From Candidatus Latescibacterota bacterium (lineage in GTDB: Bacteria > Latescibacterota > UBA2968 > UBA8231): a stretch of DNA of 64,000 nt. The notes under the pieces are model-generated. The model had not been told where the DNA came from, searched no databases, and saw only the letters and a list, made by a program, of their open reading frames with translations. Made by a program: the position numbers and the translations under genes. Positions 26,673-37,010 of this stretch are shown here, piece after piece (the first letter of the stretch is position 1; each line of letters starts with the position of its first letter). Location of the stretch: contig JAJEIO010000040.1 of NCBI GenBank assembly GCA_022827835.1, positions 19,687 through 83,686 on the forward strand, given 5' to 3'.

Positions 26673-27161
26673 GTGGACGACCAACTGCAAAAGGCCAAGG
26701 ACGCCGCCTATCGCTATCTCAGCTATCGGGCGCGGTCCGTAGCGGAGGTGCGCGACAAGCTAAGGGAGAAGGACTTTGCCGCCGAGGTCGTCGCTGAGGT
26801 CGTCGCCGACTTGCAGCGCCAGCAGCTTCTCGACGACCGCGAGTTTGCTCGGCGCTGGGTCGAGGCGCGGTTGCCGCGGGCTTATGGTGCGCGCAAACTA
26901 GCCCAGGATCTCAGGCACAAAGGCGTGGCCGCTGGCATCGTTGACGAGGTCCTCGCCGAGTACGCCTCAGTGTTCGATTCGAGTGAACGGGCGGTCGAAT
27001 TGCTGAGCAAGCAGGCTTGGCGCTACCGGGGCTTGGCACCCGACAAGGCCAAGCGCCGGATGCTGGGCTTGTTGGCCCGGCGCGGTTGCGATGCGGAAAT
27101 GGCCAGAGCAGCGGTCGAACAGGTATGGCAGGAGTTAGCTAATGAAGTCGAGGGAGATTAG
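26673..27161 (+). CDS. recX: RecA regulator RecX
   Basis: GTG 26673 follows the recA stop directly. The 162-aa all-helical protein has the three-repeat RecX architecture, with YLSYRARSVAEVRDKLREKD near the N-end, LDDREFARRWVEARLPRAYG in the middle and AKRRMLGLLARRGCD near the C-end. RecX caps and destabilises RecA filaments. Its last 20 bp overlap alaS. Confidence 0.9.
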   Translation: MDDQLQKAKDAAYRYLSYRARSVAEVRDKLREKDFAAEVVAEVVADLQRQQLLDDREFARRWVEARLPRAYGARKLAQDLRHKGVAAGIVDEVLAEYASVFDSSERAVELLSKQAWRYRGLAPDKAKRRMLGLLARRGCDAEMARAAVEQVWQELANEVEGD

Positions 27162-29814
27162 GGAGGCGTTCCTCCGTTTTTTTGAGGGTAAGGGCCACGT
27201 GCGCGTTCCGAGTGCGCCGGTCGTGCCGCAAGACGATCCCACGCTCTATTTTACCAACGCCGGCATGAACCAGTTCAAGGATGTCTTCTTGGGCTTGGGC
27301 CGGCGCGACTACACCCGGGCGGTTGATACGCAAAAGGTCATGCGGGTCTCGGGCAAGCACAACGATCTCGACGAAGTCGGCTACAGCCCTTGGCACCACA
27401 CCTTCTTTGAGATGCTGGGCAACTGGTCTTTTGGTGACTATTTCAAAGAAGAGGCGATCGAGTGGGGTTGGGAGTTAATTACCGAGCACTTTGGCTTGGA
27501 AAAGGAGCGGCTCTGGGCCACTGTTTTTGTCGGCGACGACGCGGTAGAAGCCGACGCAGAGGCCGAGGCGTTCTGGTATGAATGCACCGACCTGCTGCCG
27601 GGTCGCGTCGTGCGCCTGCCGGCCAAGGAAAATTTTTGGGAAATGGGCGCGACCGGCCCCTGCGGCCCTTGCTCTGAAATTCACTACTACTTGGGCGACG
27701 ACCTGGACGCGCAAGACCCTCGTATGCTCATCAACGATACGGGCGAGCTGGTCGAGATCTGGAACTTGGTCTTTATCCAGTACAACCGCGACGAGACCGG
27801 GGCGCTGCAACCCCTGCCTGAAAAGCACGTGGATACCGGCATGGGATTTGAGCGGATGTGCAGCCTCTTACAGGGGGCCGAGAGCAACTACGAGACCGAT
27901 GTCTTTCAGCCGCTCATCGACCGCATCGCCGAGCTAACGGACAAAGAGTACGGCGGCGAGCACCGCGTTCCCATGCAGGTCATTGCCGACCACGTGCGTG
28001 CGCTCAGCTTCACCTTGGCCGATGGCGCGATGCCCTCCAACGAGGGCCGTGGGTACGTCCTGCGCCGCATCCTGCGCCGCGCCGCGCGCTACGCTCGCCA
28101 GCTCGATCAGCACGATCCTGTTATTTATCAATTAGTTGGTACGTTGGGCGAAACTATGGGTCATGTCTTTCCGGAGGTAACGGCGAGGAAAGATCACATC
28201 GCCCGAGTCATTCGCTCCGAGGAGGAGAGTTTTGGGAAAACTCTCGACCGCGGCTTGGACATCTTCGCGCGGTTTGCCGCGAAGGGACAGATTACCGGCG
28301 GTGATGCTTTCCAGCTCTACGACACCTACGGTTTCCCGTTGGACTTGACGGAACTGATGGCTCGCGAACAGGGGATTCCGCTGGTCGAGCGGGAGGAGTT
28401 CGATCACGCGCTTGAAGCCCAGCGGACGCGGTCTCGCCATCGCCATATTGTTGCCGAGGCGAGGCCTATAATCGCGGCGGCCGGGATTCCGTCGCCGAGG
28501 AGGGCTTATGACTCTGGCGTGACCGACGATTCTGACGCGGGTTCTGATGCAGGCGCGAGTTTCGTAGGCTACGACGAATTAGAAATAGAGGCTCGGGTGG
28601 TGCAGGTGGATCGTCTCGGCGAGGGTGCAGACGACCGGGTACGGCTTGTGCTGGACCGGACCCCTTTCTACGCTGAGGCGGGGGGGCAGGTCGGCGACCG
28701 AGGACGGATCGAGGGTGAAGGCTTTGTCGTCGAAGTTGAGAGCACGAAGAAGGAGCACGGCGGCATCTTTCACATCGGTCGGTTGACGGAAGGCGAGGTC
28801 AAAGCGTTGACCGGTACCGTAGTCGCTCGCGTCAATCGCCAAGCCCGCATGGACGCCGAGCGCAACCACACGGCGACTCATCTGTTGCACGAGTCGCTGC
28901 GGCGGACCCTTGGCGACCACGTAGGGCAGATGGGTTCGCTGGTTGCGCCGGACCGCTTGCGCTTTGACTTTTCGCATTTTGCCGCGGTAGAACCTGAGCA
29001 GTTGCGCGAAATCGAGGAGCGGGTCAATGAGCAGATTCGCGCCGATCTGGAAGTGAGTGCCTTTCAAGAGGAGTTGGAAAAGGCCAAGACCATGGGGGCG
29101 CAGGCGCTCTTTGGCGAGAAATACGAGGATCAGGTCCGCGTGGTGCGGATTGGCGACTTCAGCTTAGAGCTGTGCGGTGGTACCCACGTGCGCTCGACCG
29201 GTGAGATCGGCGCATTCGATTTGCTCTCTGAAAGCGGCATTGCCGCTGGCGTCCGGCGCAGCGAGGCATTGACCGGCGAGGGTGCCGAGCGCATCGCACG
29301 TCAACGGCGACAAGTGTTGGCGGACTTGGGCTCCCGGCTCAATGCCGCGCCCGAAGAATTGGCGAACAAAATCGAGTCGCTCTTGGGGCGCAACCGCCAG
29401 TTGGAGCGGTCCCTCGACGAATTGCGGCGTCGGGTCGCGGCACTAGAGACAAGCGATAATTTGAACGAGGCGCAAGAAGTACAAGGGGTCAAGGTCGTGG
29501 CGCAACGCACCCAAGCCGAGGACGTGCCCAGTCTGCGGGCCATGGCCGACGGACTGCGCGAGAGCTTGGGGTCCGGGGTCGGCGTCTTGGGGGCGGATAT
29601 CGGTGGCAAGGTTTCCTTTATCGCCGTTGTCACCGACGACTTGATCAAGGGCCGCGGGCTGAAGGCCGGCGATATTGTGCGCGGCGTGGCACAGCTAGCC
29701 GGTGGCTCGGGTGGTGGCAAGCCGCACTTGGCCCAGGCCGGTGGACGCGACCCGAGCAAACTCGACGAGGCGTTAGAGCAAGCGGCGCACATCGTCGAGC
29801 AGCAGCTAAAATAG
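27142..29814 (+). CDS. alaS: Alanine--tRNA ligase
   Basis: The 890-aa enzyme contains the class II catalytic core (FFEGKGHVRVPSAPVVP, TNAGMNQFKDVFLG, GPCGPCSEIHYY), the editing domain with zinc ligands HTATH and CGGTH, and the C-Ala domain (GGSGGGKPHLAQAGG). Length is normal. It starts inside the end of recX (20-bp overlap), an arrangement that suggests coupling; alaS near recA/recX is common in bacteria. A short Asp/Ser-rich insert (DSGVTDDSDAGSDAGAS, about 452-468) sits before the editing domain. Confidence 0.97.
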   Translation: MKSREIREAFLRFFEGKGHVRVPSAPVVPQDDPTLYFTNAGMNQFKDVFLGLGRRDYTRAVDTQKVMRVSGKHNDLDEVGYSPWHHTFFEMLGNWSFGDYFKEEAIEWGWELITEHFGLEKERLWATVFVGDDAVEADAEAEAFWYECTDLLPGRVVRLPAKENFWEMGATGPCGPCSEIHYYLGDDLDAQDPRMLINDTGELVEIWNLVFIQYNRDETGALQPLPEKHVDTGMGFERMCSLLQGAESNYETDVFQPLIDRIAELTDKEYGGEHRVPMQVIADHVRALSFTLADGAMPSNEGRGYVLRRILRRAARYARQLDQHDPVIYQLVGTLGETMGHVFPEVTARKDHIARVIRSEEESFGKTLDRGLDIFARFAAKGQITGGDAFQLYDTYGFPLDLTELMAREQGIPLVEREEFDHALEAQRTRSRHRHIVAEARPIIAAAGIPSPRRAYDSGVTDDSDAGSDAGASFVGYDELEIEARVVQVDRLGEGADDRVRLVLDRTPFYAEAGGQVGDRGRIEGEGFVVEVESTKKEHGGIFHIGRLTEGEVKALTGTVVARVNRQARMDAERNHTATHLLHESLRRTLGDHVGQMGSLVAPDRLRFDFSHFAAVEPEQLREIEERVNEQIRADLEVSAFQEELEKAKTMGAQALFGEKYEDQVRVVRIGDFSLELCGGTHVRSTGEIGAFDLLSESGIAAGVRRSEALTGEGAERIARQRRQVLADLGSRLNAAPEELANKIESLLGRNRQLERSLDELRRRVAALETSDNLNEAQEVQGVKVVAQRTQAEDVPSLRAMADGLRESLGSGVGVLGADIGGKVSFIAVVTDDLIKGRGLKAGDIVRGVAQLAGGSGGGKPHLAQAGGRDPSKLDEALEQAAHIVEQQLK

Positions 29815-29826
29815 GCTAACTGATTC

Positions 29827-30582
29827 GTGACTAGCAGTGTACTGCAACACCTACTAGACATCCGTCACCGCCGCGGCGCTGGCTACCTGCCCCTGCTAGA
29901 TCCAGATCGGTTGGCTCCAGACGAGTTGGAGGCTCGTGCCCAGCTCTGCGTTGCGGCCGGGGCCGACGCGATCCTCATCGGCACGAGCCTGATGTTCTCG
30001 TCGCGCAACGCGGTTTGTTTCGAGCGCGTCCGAGCCAAGGTCGATGTGCCGGTGATCAGCTTCCCCGGGAGTTCGGGCCAAGTGGTGCCCACGGCCGATG
30101 CGATCCTCTTTCTGTCACTGGTCAGCGGGCGCAACCCCGAGCTCTTGATCGGCGAGCACGTCAAGGCCGCTCCCTTGATCCACGAGTACGGCATTGAGAC
30201 CATCCCCACCGGGTATATGCTGGTCGAGTCGGGGACCTTGACATCCGTGGAATTTATGAGCGATACTCGGCCCATCCCGCGCGACAAGATCGACATCGCC
30301 ATGGCCCACGCCTTGGCGGCCGAGTACTTGGGCATGAGGCTTATTTATCTAGAGACTGGCAGCGGCGCATGCGCTTCTGTGCCCGACGAAATGGTGAGCG
30401 CGGTAGCAGATTGCGTTTCGGTGCCGGTCATCGTCGGCGGCGGCATCCGCGAACCGGGGGTGGCGCGGGCCAAGGTGGAGGCCGGTGCGGGCTTCGTGGT
30501 CACGGGCAGCGTCGTCGAAGACGACCAACAGCGCCTGTGTGCCCTGAGCCGAGCAGTACACGTAAAAGAACGACAGGAGTAA
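29827..30582 (+). CDS. Geranylgeranylglyceryl phosphate synthase family protein (GGGPS/PcrB)
   Basis: GTG 29827 starts a 251-aa TIM barrel with the family's motifs in order: LLDPDRL, ADAILIGTSLMFSS, SGRNPELLIGEH, ETIPTGYMLVESG, YLETGSGA and VPVIVGGGIREP. Family members transfer a polyprenyl group to sn-glycerol-1-phosphate. In Archaea this makes ether lipids; PcrB of Bacillus uses heptaprenyl diphosphate. The gene lies between alaS (12 bp upstream) and HPr (10 bp downstream). Chain length and the fate of the product cannot be read from sequence. No G1P dehydrogenase is in the window. Confidence 0.88.
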   Translation: MTSSVLQHLLDIRHRRGAGYLPLLDPDRLAPDELEARAQLCVAAGADAILIGTSLMFSSRNAVCFERVRAKVDVPVISFPGSSGQVVPTADAILFLSLVSGRNPELLIGEHVKAAPLIHEYGIETIPTGYMLVESGTLTSVEFMSDTRPIPRDKIDIAMAHALAAEYLGMRLIYLETGSGACASVPDEMVSAVADCVSVPVIVGGGIREPGVARAKVEAGAGFVVTGSVVEDDQQRLCALSRAVHVKERQE

Positions 30583-30592
30583 GCAATAGGTA

Positions 30593-30865
30593 ATGGTTGA
30601 AAAGACGGCCACGATCAACAATCCACTGGGAATTCACGCTCGTCCGGCCGCGCTCTTGGTACAGACGGCGGCGCAGTTCAAGGCCGAGATTTACCTTTCT
30701 AAAGGCGACGTCGATGGGGTCAACGGCAAGAGCATCATGGGCGTGATGATGCTGGCCGCCGAGCAAGGTGCCCAAGTCGCCGTCCGGGCTGAGGGCGAAG
30801 ACGAGGACGCGGCCGTCGAGGCCATGGTATCACTGTTAGAGAGCACATTCGAGGGGCAAACTTGA
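30593..30865 (+). CDS. ptsH: Phosphocarrier protein HPr
   Basis: The 90-aa protein has the active histidine H15 (GIHARPAA) that accepts phosphate from enzyme I and the regulatory serine S47 (NGKSIMGVMML), equivalent to Ser46 of Bacillus HPr. Its stop codon overlaps the TTG start of the enzyme I gene. No HPr kinase or sugar-specific EII gene is in the window, so the relay may serve regulation or distant permeases. Confidence 0.93.
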   Translation: MVEKTATINNPLGIHARPAALLVQTAAQFKAEIYLSKGDVDGVNGKSIMGVMMLAAEQGAQVAVRAEGEDEDAAVEAMVSLLESTFEGQT

Positions 30866-32628
30866 CCACCACCAGCGAACATAGGGTTTTCGATGGCATA
30901 TGCGTTTCCCCCGGCATTGGCATTGGCCGGGCTTTCGCATACGACAAGCAGGCCCCGGTTATCACCCGCCAGCGCGTGGCGCAGCATCTGGTTAGGGAGG
31001 AGGTGGAGCGCTTTCGCAACATACTCCATCAGGCTGGGGACGAGATTCGGCGCATTCGCCGCTGGGTCGCCAGCGAGCAGGGCGAGGAACTGGCGCAGAT
31101 ATTCGACGCTCAGCTAGCCATGCTAGAGGATTCATCCATCCTAGCGCGCACTGAGGCATTGATTCGCGAAAAGCACTATTCGGCCGAGCGGGCATACGCC
31201 GAGGAGCTGGAGAAAGTCAAAGAAGCCTTCGGCAGCATTGAGAACGAATACCTGCGGGCGCGGATAAGCGACATCGCAGATATTGAAAATCAGGTGTTGA
31301 TGCGCTTAGCGGGGGGCGAAGTTAAAGCGCTCGATTCGCTTCGCGCCAACACGATTGTCCTAGCCCACGACTTGCTGCCCTCGGAGATGGTGCGCCTAGA
31401 GCGCCGCCGGATCAAAGGCGTGGTGCTCGATGCCGGCGGCGCAGCTTCGCACGCGGCCATCATTGCCCGCTCGTTGCAGCTACCCACGGTAGTTGGCACT
31501 GGCGACTGTTCACAGCAAGTGGTCGATGGCGACTTGGTGGTCGTCGATGGCAACGAAGGCCAGGTCCACCTGCGGCCCGATGTCCGCGACGAGCGGCGCT
31601 ATCGCTCGCGCCGCCAGCGTCAACTGCGGCGCGAGCGCAACCTAGAGCGTCGCCGCAACTTACCTGCTGTTACCCGAGATGGTCGGGAAATCGCATTGAT
31701 GGCCAACGTCGATGTGCATACCGAAGTACAAGCGGCGCTCGACCACGGTGCCCGCGGCGTGGGCATGTACCGCACCGAGTTCTTGTATCTCAATTACCGC
31801 TTGCCTTCCGAGGAGGAACAGTTCAAGGTCTATTCCGCCCTCGTCGAATCGCTGGCCCCGTATCCCGTGGTGATTCGCACCATGGACTTGGGAGGCGACA
31901 AGCTGTCTCACGTCTTGGAAGTGCCGCCCGAGGCCAACCCTTTCTTGGGGTGGCGCGGCATCCGCATTTGCCTCGACACTCCAGATCTGTTCAAGACGCA
32001 GCTACGCGCCCTGCTCAGGGCCGGAGCAAGCGGCGAGGCGCAGATCTTGTTGCCGATGATTTCTAGCTTGAACGAACTGCGGCGCATCCGGGTACTAGTG
32101 GAGGAAGCCAAAGACGAGTTGCGGGCGGCGGGGCACCCCTTTGCCGAGCATTGCAAGCTGGGCATTATGGTCGAAGTGCCGTCTGTGGCCTTGATGGCCG
32201 ATCACTTTGCTGGCGAAGCAGATTTTTTTAGCCTCGGCACCAACGACCTGACCCAGTATGCGTTGGCCGTGGATCGCGGCATGAGCAAGGTGGCTTGGCT
32301 CTACGACCCGTTTCACCCGGCGGTCTTGCGCTTGATCAAAATGGTCGCCGACAGCGGCCAGCGCACCAACACGCCCGTGAGCATCTGCGGCGAGATGGCC
32401 GGCGACCCCTTGGCCACGACGCTCTTGCTCGGGCTCGGACTGGATTGTCTGAGTCTAAGCCCCGGTCTGATCCCGGAGGTCAAGGAGGTCATTCGCGCCA
32501 TTCACGCGGAAAAGGCGCGGGAGATCGCCGACGAATGCTTGGCCATGGACACTGGAACTGAGGTGCGCGAGCACTTGGGAGATGCCGTCGGCGAGTACGT
32601 ACCCTTCTGGCGTCAGAGGTATCATTGA
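30862..32628 (+). CDS. ptsI: PTS enzyme I (PEP--protein phosphotransferase)
   Basis: The 588-aa enzyme starts at TTG 30862, overlapping the HPr stop (TTGA). It has the N-terminal HPr-binding helical domain, the phosphohistidine site H197 (GGAASHAAIIARS; usually GGxTSHxAI), and the C-terminal PEP-binding TIM barrel (GMYRTEFLYL, RTMDLGGDK, FSLGTNDLTQYALAVDR, ICGEMAGDP). It transfers phosphate from PEP to HPr. It is followed 19 bp later by metK. Confidence 0.95.
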   Translation: MTTTSEHRVFDGICVSPGIGIGRAFAYDKQAPVITRQRVAQHLVREEVERFRNILHQAGDEIRRIRRWVASEQGEELAQIFDAQLAMLEDSSILARTEALIREKHYSAERAYAEELEKVKEAFGSIENEYLRARISDIADIENQVLMRLAGGEVKALDSLRANTIVLAHDLLPSEMVRLERRRIKGVVLDAGGAASHAAIIARSLQLPTVVGTGDCSQQVVDGDLVVVDGNEGQVHLRPDVRDERRYRSRRQRQLRRERNLERRRNLPAVTRDGREIALMANVDVHTEVQAALDHGARGVGMYRTEFLYLNYRLPSEEEQFKVYSALVESLAPYPVVIRTMDLGGDKLSHVLEVPPEANPFLGWRGIRICLDTPDLFKTQLRALLRAGASGEAQILLPMISSLNELRRIRVLVEEAKDELRAAGHPFAEHCKLGIMVEVPSVALMADHFAGEADFFSLGTNDLTQYALAVDRGMSKVAWLYDPFHPAVLRLIKMVADSGQRTNTPVSICGEMAGDPLATTLLLGLGLDCLSLSPGLIPEVKEVIRAIHAEKAREIADECLAMDTGTEVREHLGDAVGEYVPFWRQRYH

Positions 32629-32647
32629 AGGAGATTGAGAATACACT

Positions 32648-33814
<1,167 letters not shown>

Positions 33815-33833
33815 AGCCTTGAGCGGCTGGCAG

Positions 33834-35405
33834 ATGAATGTCGTGCCGTGCCGATGGTTGGGTGCGCTCCTAGGGGCTGGAGCGTTGACAGGCTGCGAGG
33901 TAAATCCCCCCCAAATTCCCAGCACCAATTTCCAGATCAGCATTCCGGTTGCCGACGACCGGACGACGGTTCAGGACTTGGCCGACGAGCGCCCCGGTTT
34001 CCTGAAGATAGACGACGAGGGCCTGCTCGCGGTAGATTTTACCGCGGACTTCAACCATCGCGAGGAAGTCGGCGACAGCCTTCGCGTCACGCCCGTCTCT
34101 GCGGCCTTGGCGGTGCCGATTGGGCCGGCTGACGATGCCATTGCCAAGACCGAGGTTCTCGCCTTTGCCGATGACCGCATCCAAATCGCGCACGCGATCA
34201 TTGCCGAAGGCGACCTGACCCTCAAGGTGACCAACCAGACTGAAATCCCCTTACAGGTCGAGCTGGTTTTGGACGATGCCAAAAGGCCAGACGGCACGCC
34301 CCACGCCTTTCTCATCGACGCGCTCGCCTCTGGCGAGAGCAAGGTGGTGCCCTTTGACTTGGCCGGCAGTGAATTTATCCCGCAGAATCCTCTTGAATTG
34401 CGGTTCTCATACCGGGTGCAGGGCGAATTTGCAGAGACCGGTGCCACTGACAAGTTGCTACTAGAAGCCGAGACCGAAGATTTGCTACTCAGCCGTGTCG
34501 AAGGGGTGCTCGACGAGGTTATCCTGCCGGTCGCACCGGTCACTCGCGCAGTCGATTTTCCCGCAGGTTTAGATCAGATCGCCTTTAGTTCGGCTGCCTT
34601 AGAAGTCGGCTTGACGTCGGGCGTTGGTTTCCGCAGCCGCATTGACCTCCAGATCGATGGTACCAACGGCGACGGCGAGCACGGTTCCCTGATGATCTCC
34701 GAAATGTTTCAGCGTGGCGATATAGACTACCCGGTATCGCTCGCCTTGTCGCGGACCTCCGCAGAGCTAACTAAGTTTCTCAGCATGCTGCCGACCGAGG
34801 TCGCGGTCGCGCCGACCGTGCGCATCGGCGACGGCGAATCCGCGGAAGTGATCGACTCTAGTCATTGGGTGCAGATTGACCATGTGCGCTTTGCCTCACA
34901 AGGTCATTTTCAAATAGAAGAAGATACCCGCATTGAGTTCGATCCGATCTTTCGCCGCCTACAGGACGAAGATGCCCGTCGTCGCATCCAAGCCAGCCTC
35001 GATAGTGCCGTCGTAGTTACTGCGATTGAAAATCACCTGCCCACTGCCATCCGCGTCAGCCTGTGGGTCGCACCGAGAGCTGAGGATGTGTACGGCAGCG
35101 AAGACCTATTCGCCGACAACGAGGCCAACGGCTATCTGCGGATTCCCAAGGAGGGTTCCATTGCGGTGGATGCGGGCGAAGTCGGTCCTGAGGGGCAGGT
35201 TGTGGCCAGTGCATTCAGCCACCAACGGATCGCGCTCTCAGATGAAGACGTGGAGGTCTTTCTGCGGGAGGACGGCGTCTATACGGGCATACTGGTCGAG
35301 TTGGACAAGACGCCGAGCGAGGTGGTGATGCGGGCGAGTGATTTCGTCGCCGTGGAGGCTGGGGCGGTGATTTTCATGGAATTTAACGAGGACTTGGTCA
35401 AGTAG
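33834..35405 (+). CDS. Lipoprotein of unknown function
   Basis: The open frame extends back into metK, but ATG 33834 gives a clear lipoprotein leader (NVVPCRWLGALLGAGALTGC) with lipobox LTGC. The mature 500-odd residues are beta-rich with immunoglobulin-like rhythm (LTLKVTNQTEIPLQVELVL, LELRFSYRVQGEF) and no catalytic motif. It lies 8 bp before a gene for a putative outer-membrane barrel. This lipoprotein-plus-barrel pair may form an envelope unit, which is inference from neighbourhood only. Confidence 0.75.
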   Translation: MNVVPCRWLGALLGAGALTGCEVNPPQIPSTNFQISIPVADDRTTVQDLADERPGFLKIDDEGLLAVDFTADFNHREEVGDSLRVTPVSAALAVPIGPADDAIAKTEVLAFADDRIQIAHAIIAEGDLTLKVTNQTEIPLQVELVLDDAKRPDGTPHAFLIDALASGESKVVPFDLAGSEFIPQNPLELRFSYRVQGEFAETGATDKLLLEAETEDLLLSRVEGVLDEVILPVAPVTRAVDFPAGLDQIAFSSAALEVGLTSGVGFRSRIDLQIDGTNGDGEHGSLMISEMFQRGDIDYPVSLALSRTSAELTKFLSMLPTEVAVAPTVRIGDGESAEVIDSSHWVQIDHVRFASQGHFQIEEDTRIEFDPIFRRLQDEDARRRIQASLDSAVVVTAIENHLPTAIRVSLWVAPRAEDVYGSEDLFADNEANGYLRIPKEGSIAVDAGEVGPEGQVVASAFSHQRIALSDEDVEVFLREDGVYTGILVELDKTPSEVVMRASDFVAVEAGAVIFMEFNEDLVK

Positions 35406-35412
35406 GGTATAA

Positions 35413-36855
35413 GTGCAAGGCAAGGGATTGATCGTTCTAGCGGCCCTGTTTGTCGTCGGGGCCTACGGGCAGGTGGCTGCCGTTCCCGGCGACGCTAGCC
35501 CGCGGGCGCTGGCGCTGGGCCAGGCTTATACGGCCTTGGCCCGAGGGCCGGAAGCCGTCTTTTGGAATCCAGCGAATTTAGCTCTGTCGGACAGCCGCAA
35601 GTTTTCTTGGGACTTGCTCGGCGCGGGCCTTTGCTTGGCTGTCGAAAACAACAGCTTTTCGGTCGCCACGTACAACGCCCACTTCACGACCGCCAATGAG
35701 AAAGTGTCTCCCAACGGCAGCCCGTACTACATCAGCCCAGTAGAGAAAAAAAAGCTGCTCGCCGACATCCCAGATGCGGGTCTGCGCATAAACGGGGATA
35801 TAGAGCCGACGGTCGTTGCGGGCCTCCCGCTCAACGGAGGTGTGGCCTTTGCAGTCGAAGAAGTGCGCTCGGCTATTGCCGTGGGGTTTACCAGTGGGGT
35901 CGAGAGCGAGATTCCCAAGGACGTGTTAGAGCTTTTCTTTTTTGGCAATGAGTTTGCGGAGGACCGCTTGGTAGCCGGCAAGAGCGAAGGATACGACATC
36001 AGCGACTGGAATGGGTCGGGGTGGGCCGTGGGTACGCTCAATGTCGCCGTTGCGAAGCCGGCCCTGCCTGCTCGTCTCGCGCCCTATCTAAGCGAGTTCA
36101 CAGTCGGCAGTACGCTCAAGCTCTCGATGGGTAGCTACGCAGAGATTATCGAATCCGGCGGCACCGGACTGGTGGCTCGAGTCGGCGGTGCTGAGGCGGA
36201 CGCTTGGCTGATTGCCCAGCACGCCAAAATGGGCGTCGGCGTTGGCATCGACATTGGCATTGCTGGCCGAGCCAAAAATCGCAAGACGACCTTCAGCTTC
36301 AGTGTGCTCAACTTGCTCGACATGTTCTCTTGGAATGAGGGGGTGCGCCAAGATTCCATTTTCCTCGCGACCAACGAACTGCGCATCTCCCGCTTCTTGG
36401 ACGCGGATTCGCGGTCCATTGAGGAAGTATTCGACAACCCGGATTTCGACGGCGACGGCGATCCAGACTTTACCAAGCAAATCAGCCAAGAGCCGTTCTC
36501 GCGCTCGCTACCGGCCATGCTGCGGTTCGGGGTGGCCTATCAGGCCATGCCCCAGCTAATGGTGGTTGGCAATTGGGACCAGGCGTTCAGTTCCAAGTTT
36601 GGGATGCGGACTCGGCCGCGGCTGGCTGGCGGAGTCGAGTACTGGCTGGCGGACTGGTTGCCGGCCCGCATTGGCCTGTCGCTGGGCGGGCGGAGCAGCA
36701 GTTCGGCGGTCGGTTTTGCCTTCGGCCCGTTTGTGCTGTCGTCCATGCAGGTTCGCTTGTTGGAGACCAGCCTCGCCATGCGCGGCGGCCTCTTACCGGG
36801 AATAGCTAAGGGCACTGCCATTTCCGTGATGTTCTTTCGCTTGAGTCTCGTCTGA
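35413..36855 (+). CDS. Putative outer-membrane beta-barrel (PorV/DUF5723-like)
   Basis: GTG 35413 starts a 480-aa product with a signal peptide (LIVLAALFVVGAYGQVAA) and the hallmark GDASPRALALGQAYTALARG...VFWNPANLAL that is shared by UPF0164, PorV and DUF5723 barrels. Many alternating strands follow, and a calcium-type loop (DFDGDGDPDF) occurs near 350. It ends in VMFFRLSLV rather than the classic terminal Phe. It follows the lipoprotein gene by 7 bp. Function unknown; it is a second, divergent copy of the barrel type seen at 12.9 kb. Confidence 0.7.
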   Translation: MQGKGLIVLAALFVVGAYGQVAAVPGDASPRALALGQAYTALARGPEAVFWNPANLALSDSRKFSWDLLGAGLCLAVENNSFSVATYNAHFTTANEKVSPNGSPYYISPVEKKKLLADIPDAGLRINGDIEPTVVAGLPLNGGVAFAVEEVRSAIAVGFTSGVESEIPKDVLELFFFGNEFAEDRLVAGKSEGYDISDWNGSGWAVGTLNVAVAKPALPARLAPYLSEFTVGSTLKLSMGSYAEIIESGGTGLVARVGGAEADAWLIAQHAKMGVGVGIDIGIAGRAKNRKTTFSFSVLNLLDMFSWNEGVRQDSIFLATNELRISRFLDADSRSIEEVFDNPDFDGDGDPDFTKQISQEPFSRSLPAMLRFGVAYQAMPQLMVVGNWDQAFSSKFGMRTRPRLAGGVEYWLADWLPARIGLSLGGRSSSSAVGFAFGPFVLSSMQVRLLETSLAMRGGLLPGIAKGTAISVMFFRLSLV

Positions 36856-36951
36856 CGGTCTCCCTCGATCTTTTTTGTCCATTCCAACTCCTTGAGTGCC
36901 ACAATGTCCTATTCGCTGGGCAAAATGTGTCAAAAGTGGAACATATCGGTG

Positions 36952-36968
36952 CTGGTACGGTATTTGCA
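36952..36968 (+). promoter_or_regulatory. Sigma-54-type promoter upstream of clpB-like gene
   Basis: CTGGTACGGTATTTGCA has the invariant GG (36954-36955) and GC (36966-36967) spaced by 10 nt, and matches TGGCACG-N4-TTGCA at all but one position. Transcription would start near 36980, about 30 nt before ATG 37011. ATGT (36925-36928) and ACAT (36941-36944) bracket a possible activator site upstream. No CIRCE element is present. Confidence 0.55.
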
Positions 36969-37010
36969 ATTATTGGGACAGGCAAAACCGACTTTTGAAA
37001 GGGAACCGAC

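Noticed and set aside
32629..32647. SAM riboswitch before metK
   Set aside because: The gap is 19 bp and holds only a ribosome-binding site.
36856..37010. CIRCE/HrcA operator before clpB
   Set aside because: Only one half-like GAGTGCC occurs (near 36893); no paired TTAGCACTC element is found.
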